Source: Gammaproteobacteria bacterium (GTDB taxonomy: Bacteria; Pseudomonadota; Gammaproteobacteria; Steroidobacterales; Woeseiaceae). Taken from it: a stretch of 64,000 nt of DNA. Of the stretch, positions 43,864 to 53,451 are shown piece after piece. A program made the position numbers and the translations under genes. Each line of letters begins with the position of its first letter. The first letter of the stretch is position 1. The stretch lies in contig JAOUHU010000011.1 of the NCBI GenBank assembly GCA_029884455.1, positions 1-64,000 on the forward strand, written 5' to 3'. Below the pieces are notes generated by a model. That model was given only the letters and a program-made list of their open reading frames with translations, did not search any database and was not told the DNA's origin.

Positions 43864-45255
43864 ATGTTGAAACCTTCATTGCAACTCAAACTCGGCCAGA
43901 CGCTGACGATGACGCCTCAGCTGCAGCAGGCCATTCGATTGTTGCAATTGCCCGTGCTGGATCTCAGTGCACAGATTCAGGACGCACTCGAAGAAAATAT
44001 CATGCTCGAGATGGAGGACCTGCCCGATGTGCCGGAAACCAACGGCGAATCGACAGTAGAGATCGAGACTATTCGCGCCGAAGACAGTTGGCAATCTCGT
44101 TCTGAACAGATAGTGCAGGACGGTGGCTGGAATGGCGAAGGGCGACCGGTTGCGGATTTTGCTGACGAGTCCGGCCAGACACTGCGTGAGCACCTGCTTT
44201 GGCAGCTGGAAATCGAAGACTTCACGGCGCGACAGGCGTTGATCGGCGAAGCCATAATAGATGCTATTAACGATGACGGCTATCTGACCATGTCGTTGGA
44301 TGAAGTTGCGTCCTACCTTGACAAGGAAGCCAACATTTCTGTCGACGAGGTCGAGGAAACGTTGCACAAAGTACAGCGACTGGACCCCGTAGGCATCGCC
44401 GCACGATCTGTCGCCGAGTGCCTGACATTGCAATTGCGACAGCTCGATTTGGATACGCCGGGTCTGGCTCTCGCAATTACCCTGGCACAAGACCATCTCG
44501 ACCTGGTGGCGAGTCGCGACTATGCCGAATTGCGGCGTTACCTGCGAACTTCAGAGGAACAGTTGCAGGACGCACTGGTGCTACTCAAGGGTTGCAGTCC
44601 GAAACCTGGTTTGGCAGTCAGCGCCGCCTCTACTGAGTATGTAATTCCCGATGTGTTTGTGCGCCGGGTCGACAATCGCTGGCAGGTTGAGATCAGTTCC
44701 AGTGGAATTCCGCGTTTGTCCGTCAATCAGCAGTATGCTCGCCTGTTGCGCGGCAGCGGCGACCATGCCGTGTTGCGCACACAATTGCAGGAAGCGCGGT
44801 GGCTGATTCGCAGCCTCGAAATCCGCAATGAAACACTGATGAAAGTCGCAACCTGTATTGTTGCGCGACAGACCGACTTCCTCGACAAAGGCGAGGAAGC
44901 GATGAAACCAATGGTGCTTCGAGACGTAGCTGAAGAAATCGGCATGCATGAGTCGACCATATCCCGTGTTACGACTAACAAGTATATGCACACGCCTCGT
45001 GGGGTCTTTGAATTCAAGTACTTTTTTTCCTCGCATTTATCGACGGCCGGCGGCGAAGACCAGTCATCTACATCGGTTCGCGCAAAAATTCGCAAGTTGG
45101 TCGGTGCCGAGAATCCAGCCAAGCCATTGAGCGACAGCAAAATCGCGAACTTACTTGCAGCGGAAGGAATATCGGTTGCCAGACGGACAGTCGCGAAGTA
45201 CCGTGAAGCAATGAATATTGCCCCGTCGAGCGAACGCAAGCGACGCCCGATGTAG
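43864..45255 (+). CDS. rpoN: RNA polymerase sigma-54 factor
   Basis: MLKPSLQLKLGQTLTMTPQLQQAIRLLQL; RpoN box ARRTVAKYREAMNI. Confidence 0.97.
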   Translation: MLKPSLQLKLGQTLTMTPQLQQAIRLLQLPVLDLSAQIQDALEENIMLEMEDLPDVPETNGESTVEIETIRAEDSWQSRSEQIVQDGGWNGEGRPVADFADESGQTLREHLLWQLEIEDFTARQALIGEAIIDAINDDGYLTMSLDEVASYLDKEANISVDEVEETLHKVQRLDPVGIAARSVAECLTLQLRQLDLDTPGLALAITLAQDHLDLVASRDYAELRRYLRTSEEQLQDALVLLKGCSPKPGLAVSAASTEYVIPDVFVRRVDNRWQVEISSSGIPRLSVNQQYARLLRGSGDHAVLRTQLQEARWLIRSLEIRNETLMKVATCIVARQTDFLDKGEEAMKPMVLRDVAEEIGMHESTISRVTTNKYMHTPRGVFEFKYFFSSHLSTAGGEDQSSTSVRAKIRKLVGAENPAKPLSDSKIANLLAAEGISVARRTVAKYREAMNIAPSSERKRRPM

Positions 45256-45340
45256 GCCAAGAAAGACTTTGAAAATTATCTAAGGAGGTTGTCGACTGAC
45301 TGTTCGGAATTAATCCAAACAATCTTTATTGGAGCCAATT

Positions 45341-45661
45341 ATGCAATTGAATGTTTCAGGCCATCACATTGAAGTAACTGACTCTCTGCGGGGTTATGTC
45401 GAGAGCAAAATCGAAAAAATCGAACGTCATTTTGACCTTGTCTCTGACGTACACTGCATCCTTACAGTCGAGAAACTGCGGCACAAGGCGGAAGCTACTG
45501 TCAATATGAATGGCGATACTATCTACGCTGATGCAGTTGAAGAGGACATGTACGCCGCAATTGATGGTTTGGTAGACAAACTCGATCGGCGCGTGAGAAA
45601 ACACAAAGAACGACTGGCCGACCATCACGCGAGAGACTCGCAGAAGAGGCGATTCGAGTAG
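45341..45661 (+). CDS. hpf: Ribosome hibernation promoting factor (short HPF)
   Basis: MQLNVSGHHIEVTDSLRGYVESKIEKIERHFD; downstream of rpoN. Confidence 0.95.
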   Translation: MQLNVSGHHIEVTDSLRGYVESKIEKIERHFDLVSDVHCILTVEKLRHKAEATVNMNGDTIYADAVEEDMYAAIDGLVDKLDRRVRKHKERLADHHARDSQKRRFE

Positions 45662-45736
45662 CGCCGGTCTCGCCCCGTGCGGCGGTACAAGAACCCGACC
45701 GCACGGGCGCAAATACCACCACTGCCGCCCCGCCCA

Positions 45737-46237
45737 ATGATGTTGCTGGAACTAATCATCAAGCCCGACAGCGTATTGTGCAACGCGCAGGCGACCAGCA
45801 AAAAACATTGCCTGGAAATTCTCAGCGAACTGCTGGTTCGCCATGCACCACAGATTTCAACCGAAGACATCGTCTCTCGCCTGATTGAGCGCGAGCGGCT
45901 TGGGTGCACCGGGCTCGGTCAGGGCGTGGCGTTTCCCCATTGTCGGATACCGGCCCTGCATACAAGTGTCGCCGCACTTATCAAGTTGTCAGAACCTGTC
46001 GATTTTGATTGTTATGACGGTAACCCGGTCGATATCGTGTTTGGCCTCATAGTTCCGCAGGACATTGACGCTACTCATCAGGCTAGCATTGTCAGTATTG
46101 CGGAGCTGCTCGGCGACAGGGTACTTCGCCAAAACATTCGCGCCGCGGAAACCAGCAAGCAGTTGTACGATTCCCTGATGGAAAGCGAAGGATCGCCGGT
46201 TGTATTTGAGCGAATCACCGCAGCAAGCCCGGGCTAA
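45737..46237 (+). CDS. ptsN: PTS IIA-like nitrogen regulatory protein PtsN
   Basis: LIERERLGCTGLGQGVAFPHCRI active-site histidine; start likely near ATG 45737. Confidence 0.93.
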   Translation: MMLLELIIKPDSVLCNAQATSKKHCLEILSELLVRHAPQISTEDIVSRLIERERLGCTGLGQGVAFPHCRIPALHTSVAALIKLSEPVDFDCYDGNPVDIVFGLIVPQDIDATHQASIVSIAELLGDRVLRQNIRAAETSKQLYDSLMESEGSPVVFERITAASPG

Positions 46238-46261
46238 GTACCGATAACGCCGAGACAACCT

Positions 46262-47152
46262 ATGGCCGACGAAATGCGTTTGATTATCATCAGCGGGCTG
46301 TCCGGCTCCGGCAAAACTGTCGCGCTGCATGTTCTCGAAGATCTCGGCTACTACTGCGTAGACAATATGCCAGCGGCACTGCTCAAGTCCGTGGTCGACG
46401 AAATTCGCTCCGGTAACGACAAACCTGTGCAACTGCTTGCCGTCGGCGTCGACGCACGTAACCGCCGTAAGGACCTTGAATCCTTGCCCGAGTTGATTAC
46501 CAAACTGCAGGCCGGCGGCGTGCAAACAGAACTGCTGTTCTTGCAGGCCAGCGACGATGTACTGTTGCAACGCTACGGCGAGTCCCGACGTCGTCATCCA
46601 CTTGCGGAACAGGGTACCGAACTGCGGGCGGCAATCGCCAGCGAAAGGACGATGTTGGCCGAACTGGTAAACGCGGCAGACCTGATAATCGATACTTCGC
46701 GGATGAGTATTTACCAGCTGGCGCAGTCAATTCGCGATCGCGTCGATCGACGCAAGACTAATTCGTTGTCAGTATTGATCGAGTCATTCGGTTTCAAAAA
46801 CGGCATCCCGGCGGATGCCGATTTTGTGTTCGACTTGCGCTGCTTGCCCAATCCTTACTGGACTCTTCAATTGCGAGGCCTCAATGGACGCAACAAAGAA
46901 GTAACTGACTTTCTCGAGGCGCAACCGAGCGTTGTAGCGATGTACGAAGACATTCTGGCTTTCCTGCAGCGCTGGATCCCGGAGTACGACAAGGTTCATC
47001 GGGGCTACCTGACGGTCGCGATAGGCTGCACAGGTGGCCAGCATCGCTCGGTGTTTATGACCGACAAGCTGGCAACTGCCCTGCGCGCCGTTCACGACCC
47101 TGTGTTAGTACGCCACAACGAGCTTGACAGGCAGATAATCGAGAGTCAGTAG
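46262..47152 (+). CDS. rapZ: RNase adapter protein RapZ
   Basis: LIIISGLSGSGKTVALHVLEDLGYYCVDNMP; IGCTGGQHRSV. Confidence 0.96.
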   Translation: MADEMRLIIISGLSGSGKTVALHVLEDLGYYCVDNMPAALLKSVVDEIRSGNDKPVQLLAVGVDARNRRKDLESLPELITKLQAGGVQTELLFLQASDDVLLQRYGESRRRHPLAEQGTELRAAIASERTMLAELVNAADLIIDTSRMSIYQLAQSIRDRVDRRKTNSLSVLIESFGFKNGIPADADFVFDLRCLPNPYWTLQLRGLNGRNKEVTDFLEAQPSVVAMYEDILAFLQRWIPEYDKVHRGYLTVAIGCTGGQHRSVFMTDKLATALRAVHDPVLVRHNELDRQIIESQ

Positions 47153-47198
47153 ATCGCGTGCGATCGGCAGCGCCCCGCTGCTCTGGAACGGCGCGAGC

Positions 47199-48416
47199 TT
47201 ACTGGCGATGCAGCGATCCAAGGTCGCGCTGAATCCAGTCAGGAGCGAACAGGCGGGGAACGGCGGCGCCGCTCACGAACGCCAGTAACTGGTCCTTGAC
47301 CTTCATCGCATCCCGGTAACCGAGATCAATGAGCTCCCGCGTGTATGACTGTTCAAACAGCAAGAAGCTCAACAGGCGATTCTCGCTGGGCCGGCGCCCG
47401 CTGAGGCCGCGCAACAGTGCTCGCAGCGCGACCGGCAGATCCCGGCGATGACGGGTGGCAATGACGCGCAGATCCTGGCTGGGGACCACCAGCATTGTAT
47501 CGATCGCCTGCATGTCAGCTATCGAGGCACCTCGGTGTTCTGCGTCGACCGAATCGATCAACTGATTGATTCGGGCCATACGCTCGATATCCGAGTACAA
47601 GCCATCCATAAACAGTGTGTCGAGCATATAGCCCGCAATTTGCGCAAAGCTCGGCGCTGATGGCGGCGAATCTTTTGGCGGCGGCTTGTCGGCCGTCTCA
47701 TCGCGAATGCCGATAACGAGAATACGGTCTGCACCCAGGTGAATCGCCGGACTAAGCGGAGTCGCCTGGCGCATTGCGCCATCACCAAAATACTCGCCGT
47801 CGATCTGCACCGGCGGAAATATCATCGGTACGGCGATACTGGCCATCAGGTGATCGAGATGCAGCTCGGCACGAACACCCACGCGCCGTGTACGCGCCCA
47901 ACCCTGTTTATCGTCCGCAGCCTGAAAAAATGATACGGAACGAGCGGTCGAATAACCCGCCGCGGTCACTGATACCGCCGCAAGATAGCCCCTGTCGATG
48001 GCGTCCTGGATGCGCGGAAAACGGACATTGCGACTCAATAGCGCGCGCAACGGCGAGTTGTCCAGCAGCGACTTCGGTGCACCGACCAGAAATCCACCCA
48101 GCACAATCGATGCCATCCAGTGCAGGCTGCTTTTGAGCATCGTTGCATGGTCAGTACGGTACACCTGGTGGCAACGGAAATTGCCCCACACGTGCTCAAG
48201 TTCGGCGACCGCATGCCGAATGCGCTGCGCCTTGCTGGCGAGGACCACGGCGTTTATGGCGCCGGCAGAGGTGCCACTCAAGACCGCAAACGGGTTGCGC
48301 GCTGCCTTTGGCAATAGCTCGGCGATCGCCTTCAATACGCCGACCTGGAAGGCGCCGCGCGCGCCACCACCAGGCAATACCAGGGCGACTCGCGGGCTCT
48401 CGTTTGCGCACTTCAT
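47199..48416 (-). CDS. Patatin-like phospholipase family protein
   Basis: PGGGARGAFQVGVLKA oxyanion motif, GTSAG nucleophile elbow, DGAMR catalytic Asp motif. Confidence 0.9.
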   Translation of the reverse strand: MKCANESPRVALVLPGGGARGAFQVGVLKAIAELLPKAARNPFAVLSGTSAGAINAVVLASKAQRIRHAVAELEHVWGNFRCHQVYRTDHATMLKSSLHWMASIVLGGFLVGAPKSLLDNSPLRALLSRNVRFPRIQDAIDRGYLAAVSVTAAGYSTARSVSFFQAADDKQGWARTRRVGVRAELHLDHLMASIAVPMIFPPVQIDGEYFGDGAMRQATPLSPAIHLGADRILVIGIRDETADKPPPKDSPPSAPSFAQIAGYMLDTLFMDGLYSDIERMARINQLIDSVDAEHRGASIADMQAIDTMLVVPSQDLRVIATRHRRDLPVALRALLRGLSGRRPSENRLLSFLLFEQSYTRELIDLGYRDAMKVKDQLLAFVSGAAVPRLFAPDWIQRDLGSLHRQ

Positions 48417-48475
48417 ACTGGTGACATACGATAAGTCGTTCGCTAGTTATGATTTGTCATTATAGTGTTCAAGTT

Positions 48476-49021
48476 ATGAAATACACGATCCCGCTCCAAA
48501 TTGTCCTCATTGCAGCCCTGTTTTCCGCGTCCTGCGTCGCGACTGCCGAACAACCTGCGATTGGCACGCCGGCACCGGAATTCGAATTGCCTGATCAGGC
48601 GGGGCAGCTGCACTCGCTGGAAGACTATCGTGACAGGTGGGTCGTATTGTATTTCTATCCAAAAGACGAAACGCCAGGATGCACAACGGAGGCGTGTGCG
48701 TTTCGCGACAATATTTTTGCCTATCGCGAGATGAATGCGCAGATTCTCGGCGTCAGCTTCGATGACGTCGAATCACACAAACAATTTGCCGAACATCATG
48801 GCCTGCCGTTTCCGCTGCTGGCCGATTCCGATGGCAAGGCGGCTGACGCGTATGGCGTAAGAACCAGGATGTTTGGCATGACCGTTGCCAAGCGCGAGAC
48901 ATTCCTCATTGATCCCGCTGGAAATATTGCCAAGCATTACGGCTCGGTCAAGCCCGATGCGCATTCGGCAGAAGTGCTGGCCGACCTCAAAGCACTCAGC
49001 GCCAAGGCGCCCGTGGATTAG
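48476..49021 (+). CDS. bcp: Peroxiredoxin of the Bcp/PrxQ family with N-terminal signal sequence
   Basis: FYPKDETPGCTTEACAFRDN (peroxidatic Cys and Cys+5); hydrophobic leader MKYTIPLQIVLIAALFSASCVATA. Confidence 0.9.
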   Translation: MKYTIPLQIVLIAALFSASCVATAEQPAIGTPAPEFELPDQAGQLHSLEDYRDRWVVLYFYPKDETPGCTTEACAFRDNIFAYREMNAQILGVSFDDVESHKQFAEHHGLPFPLLADSDGKAADAYGVRTRMFGMTVAKRETFLIDPAGNIAKHYGSVKPDAHSAEVLADLKALSAKAPVD

Positions 49022-50193
49022 CGCAGTTTCTTCATACCCTCGTCCAGACCAGCAATCGTCAATGGATACATTCGATTACTTATGAGTTCACGAATGATCT
49101 TCGTCGACGGAGTGTAGTTCCATCGCTGACGCGGCTCAGGATTTAACCAGATCGCTTTCGGGAACGCGTGCAACAGGCGTTGCATCCAGACTGCGCCCGG
49201 CTCGTCATTCCAGTGCTCCACGCTGCCGCCTGCATATACAACCTCGTAAGGACTCATGGTCGCATCGCCGACAAAAACCAGTTTGTAATCGGATGCATAC
49301 TTGTGCGTGATATCGAGCGTCGCAAACCGCTCTGAATGACGCCGTCGATTATCCTTCCAGAAGTATTCATAAATAAAATTATGAAAGTAGAAATATTCGA
49401 GGTGCTTGAACTCACTGCGTGCAGCCGAGAACAATTCCTCGCAGACCCGCACGTGATCGTCCATTGAGCCGCCGACATCCAGACACAACAGCAGTTTCAC
49501 GGCGTTATGCCGCTCCGCCACCATGCGTATATCGAGCATGCCGGCATTTCGAGCTGTCTTGTCGATCGTGTCCGGTAAATCCAGCTGATCGGCGGCGCCC
49601 TCACGAGCGAATTTGCGCAATCGCCGCAAAGCAATCTTGATATTGCGGGTACCAAGCTCGACAGAGTCGTCAAGATTGCGATACTCACGGCGATCCCAGA
49701 CTTTGACAGCGCTGCGATTGCGCGAACTGGCCTGACCGATGCGAACACCTTCGGGATTGTAACCATAGGCGCCAAACGGGGAGGTTCCCGCGGTTCCGAT
49801 CCAGCGGTTACCGCCTTCGTGGCGCTCGTCCTGTTCTTCGAGTCGCGCCCGCAATGCTTTCATCAACGCCTCGATACCGCCCATCGCCTGAATTTGCGCT
49901 TTTTCCTCCTCGCTCAGGAACAATTCAGCCTGGCGCCGCAGCCACTCTTCAGGGATATCTTGCGTCAGGTCGCGCAAGGATTCGCTCAAACCTCTGAAAT
50001 AGGCAGAAAATATTCGGTCGAAGCGATCCAGCTGTGCCTCATCTTTGACCAGGCAGGCTCGCGACAGGTAATAGAATTCATCAACGCTGTGGCGCGCCAG
50101 CCCCTCGCGCATCGCCTCAAGCAATGTCAGCATCTCGGTTATCGAGGTTTTCATGCCGCCAGCGCGGAGTTGATAGAAAAACGGGATCAGCAT
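49018..50193 (-). CDS. VWA domain-containing CoxE-like protein
   Basis: MIDAS-like LLLCLDVGGSMDDHV; paired with upstream MoxR-type ATPase. Confidence 0.85.
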   Translation of the reverse strand: MLIPFFYQLRAGGMKTSITEMLTLLEAMREGLARHSVDEFYYLSRACLVKDEAQLDRFDRIFSAYFRGLSESLRDLTQDIPEEWLRRQAELFLSEEEKAQIQAMGGIEALMKALRARLEEQDERHEGGNRWIGTAGTSPFGAYGYNPEGVRIGQASSRNRSAVKVWDRREYRNLDDSVELGTRNIKIALRRLRKFAREGAADQLDLPDTIDKTARNAGMLDIRMVAERHNAVKLLLCLDVGGSMDDHVRVCEELFSAARSEFKHLEYFYFHNFIYEYFWKDNRRRHSERFATLDITHKYASDYKLVFVGDATMSPYEVVYAGGSVEHWNDEPGAVWMQRLLHAFPKAIWLNPEPRQRWNYTPSTKIIRELISNRMYPLTIAGLDEGMKKLR

Positions 50194-50211
50194 GGCCGCA
50201 GCATTGCGTCG

Positions 50212-51078
50212 TTACCGACCCGACGTATTGCCGCTGCGACGATCGAGAAACACCAGCTGCTCGAACAAATGCACGTCCTGTTCATTCTTGAGCAATGCGC
50301 CATATAACGGCGGAATTGCCTTGCGCGCATCATCGCTACGCAGCGCCTCAGGCGAAACATCCTCAGCTAACAGCAGTTTAATCCAGTCGAGCAGCTCGGA
50401 AGTCGACGGCTTCTTTTTTAATCCAGGTACGTCGCGCACACGGTAAAAAGTGTTCAAGGCCTCGGCAAGCAGGGTTTTTTTGAGATCGGGGAAATGCAGG
50501 TTGACGATGCTTTGCATCGTCTGCGGGTCCGGAAACTTGATGTAATGAAAAAAACAGCGTCGTAGGAAAGCATCCGGCAACTCTTTTTCATTATTGCTGG
50601 TGATCACGATGATCGGTCGATGCACGGCTTTGATCAATTGCTTCGTTTCGTAGACAAAAAACTCCATGCGATCGAGTTCCCGCAGCAGGTCGTTAGGAAA
50701 TTCGATATCCGCCTTGTCAATTTCATCGATCAGAAGCACAGATTGCTTGTCCGATTCGAATGCATCCCAAATCTTGCCCCGAATGATGTAATTGGAAATA
50801 TTGTGTACGCGATCATCACCCAGCTGGGAGTCTCGCAGCCTGGCAACTGCATCGTATTCGTACAGACCCTGATATGCCTTGGTCGTCGACTTGATGTGCC
50901 ATTCGTGCAGTGGCTTTTTCAGCGAATAGGCAATCTCCTGCGCCAACTGCGTCTTACCCGTTCCGGGTTCGCCCTTGATCAGGATCGGGCGTGACAGCGT
51001 TACGGCGGCATTTACAGCGATCGTCAGGTCGTCAGTCGCAATATAGCTGCTGGTGCTTTGAAATCGGCCGCTGCTCAT
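50212..51078 (-). CDS. MoxR-family AAA+ ATPase
   Basis: Walker A KGEPGTGKTQLAQEIA, Walker B LLIDEIDKADIEFPNDLL, sensor ITSNNEKELPDAFLRRC. Confidence 0.92.
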   Translation of the reverse strand: MSSGRFQSTSSYIATDDLTIAVNAAVTLSRPILIKGEPGTGKTQLAQEIAYSLKKPLHEWHIKSTTKAYQGLYEYDAVARLRDSQLGDDRVHNISNYIIRGKIWDAFESDKQSVLLIDEIDKADIEFPNDLLRELDRMEFFVYETKQLIKAVHRPIIVITSNNEKELPDAFLRRCFFHYIKFPDPQTMQSIVNLHFPDLKKTLLAEALNTFYRVRDVPGLKKKPSTSELLDWIKLLLAEDVSPEALRSDDARKAIPPLYGALLKNEQDVHLFEQLVFLDRRSGNTSGR

Positions 51079-51087
51079 GCCGCTATG

Positions 51088-53445
51088 TTACCGCGTCGCT
51101 GGCCGCAATATGAGCTCGTGTTGGCTGGCGCCGGGCAAAAACGGCGTGGCGCGGCCCTCAACCCAGGCGTCATGGCCCTGGCGATAAAAGAGCGACAGAG
51201 GGTGTCCGCTCTGCCCACCTGGCATGTGCATCAGGCTTTCTGCCTCATTTCCGGGATACACACTAAAGCGCTCCGATGCACCAAACGTCGGGCCCTGGGC
51301 CCTCGGTAAATTTTCGTCGCCGTGCATTGGTGTGGCAGGCATATCCAACCATCGCGACAGGAGCGGAATCGCGCGGCTGAGCGGATGCTGAATGATGGCA
51401 GTATTGAATTCGCCCCAGGTACGGCTGGCGAGCGGCCCGTCGAAATTTTCCTCGAAATAGTTGATATTGGCTCGCACTGCTGCCAACAGAAACTCATTCC
51501 AATCGTCGAACCCGGCCGGCAACATGTGTTTCGGTCGCTCAGTCAGCAGCGCCCAAAGCGGCGCCTCGAATTGGTTGCTGATACGCAGGCGAACATCGTC
51601 GCCATAGGCTTCCCGCACCGGCGTCATCAGTGCGTCGAATACACGTTGCCGGACCTCGAGGCGAAAACTTCGCACCAGGCGATAGCCGACCGACTCGGCG
51701 GCCGCGCGCGGCACCCATGCTTCGACCAGCTGCCGATACTCTGCAAATTCCTCGGCATCCCCCAGCACCTCCAGCAGCAGCGCCTGCCACGGACCAAGAA
51801 ACAGCGCACGATCATCGAACTGAATATCCAGCATGTCCTGCACTGCAAACTGATTTTTGGCTAGCAGCGCATCGCGAATCTGTGCGGCGCGCGCACCGAG
51901 GTCATAACCGCCATTGCCAATAAGTCGCAAAGCTTCACCATCCGCGACGCGAGCATTGGCGGTCCAGATACGACCACTCTCGGGATTGATAATGCGCGGG
52001 TAACTTTCCGCCGGCAACCAGCCTTGCCAGCCCTGCACTTGGCTCCAGTCTGCAGGCAACAGCGGGTCATAGCCGACTCGCACTGGTATTGGGCCTGCGA
52101 TGGTCCAGCCGATATTGCCGCCGCTATCGCCAACTACAAAATTCTGTGGGGGAATCGTGACGTGATTTGCGATACTCAGGGCCTCATCCACTGTCGCCGC
52201 TGTTTCCAGTTCAATCAGGCGCAGGTTCGTCTCCGAAGTGTGATGCGCTATCCAGCTGATGGCGATTTCGCCATCCGGATACGCAAGCCCATCGGCGACC
52301 GGGCCCCAGATTGTCTCCCGCACCTTCAGCGTCACAGGTTCGGCGCCTTTTACAACAATGATCTCTTCAAAGCTCTGGTAGGCCTGATCGCCGTCCGGCG
52401 TCTGATACGTTTGCGGCGATCTTCCCGGTAGCAGCAGGATCGCATCAGACCAGTCACCATAACTGTTGGTAAAGCCCCAGGCGACCCTGCCGCTGCTGCC
52501 GGCAATAACCAGCGGTTGCCCTGGCAAGGTAACACCGCTGATGTCGACTGCCGGCGTACCACTCGATACCAGCCTGGCACGATAATAAATGTTCGGTACG
52601 CGCAGACCGAGGTGCATGTCGTTGCTCACAATCGGCAAGCCGGATTCGGTAAGCGCACCGCTTACCGCCCAGTTATTGCTGCCGGGCAGTGGTGGCGATC
52701 CAGACTCGCTCATCGACGATGCCCTGGGCGAAACCGAGCGCAACGAGTAGACATCAGCAGGCGGTATCGGCAGCGGTGCACGTGCCTCGCCCATCATCGG
52801 CGCATCCCAGGAAGTGCCCGGCGGGTACATCCAGGCGAATACTTCAGCGGGCAGGATTTTCGCGGCAAGGCCTCGCTGCACGTCGCGCCGGGCCAGTTCA
52901 TCATTCAGGTCGAAGAACATGGCATAGGCTACCAGCAGGGAATCGGCGGCTATCCACGGTTCAGGATCGACCCCTAGCAAATAATATTCGAACGGTTTCG
53001 CGTCCAGGCTTGCAAGCCCGGCATTCACGCCCGCCGCATATCGTTCAAGAAGTGCCCGCTCATTTTCTGTCAGTGCCTGGAGTGCCACCGCCGTTCGGCT
53101 TCTAAACCGGTGCAGGCGTTTGCGGCGATCCGCATCAATTGTTGCGGCACCAATAAGTGCCGACAACTCGCCCGCCGCATCGCGGCGCAACAGGTCCATC
53201 TGAAAATACCGGTCCTGGCCGTGCACAAAGCCGGTGGCAAAAGCGAGGTCAAGTCGATTGCTGGCGCGGATCGTCGGAATGCCGGCCGCATCACGCACAA
53301 TGCTGGCCGCTGCGGACAATTCAGCTGCCTCCAATTCTCCGTCAAGCTGCGGCAGGCTGGCCCGCAACGTCAGCCAGGCCAGCATCGCAACCATACTGGC
53401 GGCCGAAAACAATCCAAAAAGCAGACGACCCGCCCAGCGTCGCAT
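51088..53445 (-). CDS. Penicillin acylase family (Ntn-hydrolase) protein, periplasmic
   Basis: N-terminal TM/signal; GIPTIRASNRLDLAFATGFVHGQDRYFQMDLLRR; GSNNWAVSG autoproteolysis/nucleophile site; 785 aa. Confidence 0.92.
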   Translation of the reverse strand: MRRWAGRLLFGLFSAASMVAMLAWLTLRASLPQLDGELEAAELSAAASIVRDAAGIPTIRASNRLDLAFATGFVHGQDRYFQMDLLRRDAAGELSALIGAATIDADRRKRLHRFRSRTAVALQALTENERALLERYAAGVNAGLASLDAKPFEYYLLGVDPEPWIAADSLLVAYAMFFDLNDELARRDVQRGLAAKILPAEVFAWMYPPGTSWDAPMMGEARAPLPIPPADVYSLRSVSPRASSMSESGSPPLPGSNNWAVSGALTESGLPIVSNDMHLGLRVPNIYYRARLVSSGTPAVDISGVTLPGQPLVIAGSSGRVAWGFTNSYGDWSDAILLLPGRSPQTYQTPDGDQAYQSFEEIIVVKGAEPVTLKVRETIWGPVADGLAYPDGEIAISWIAHHTSETNLRLIELETAATVDEALSIANHVTIPPQNFVVGDSGGNIGWTIAGPIPVRVGYDPLLPADWSQVQGWQGWLPAESYPRIINPESGRIWTANARVADGEALRLIGNGGYDLGARAAQIRDALLAKNQFAVQDMLDIQFDDRALFLGPWQALLLEVLGDAEEFAEYRQLVEAWVPRAAAESVGYRLVRSFRLEVRQRVFDALMTPVREAYGDDVRLRISNQFEAPLWALLTERPKHMLPAGFDDWNEFLLAAVRANINYFEENFDGPLASRTWGEFNTAIIQHPLSRAIPLLSRWLDMPATPMHGDENLPRAQGPTFGASERFSVYPGNEAESLMHMPGGQSGHPLSLFYRQGHDAWVEGRATPFLPGASQHELILRPATR

Positions 53446-53451
53446 ACCGTA

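Noticed and set aside
47160-47190. Short hairpins (GATCGC-GT-GCGATC, CAGC/GCTG) between rapZ and the patatin gene as a bidirectional terminator
   Set aside because: Stems are short and neither strand has a T-run
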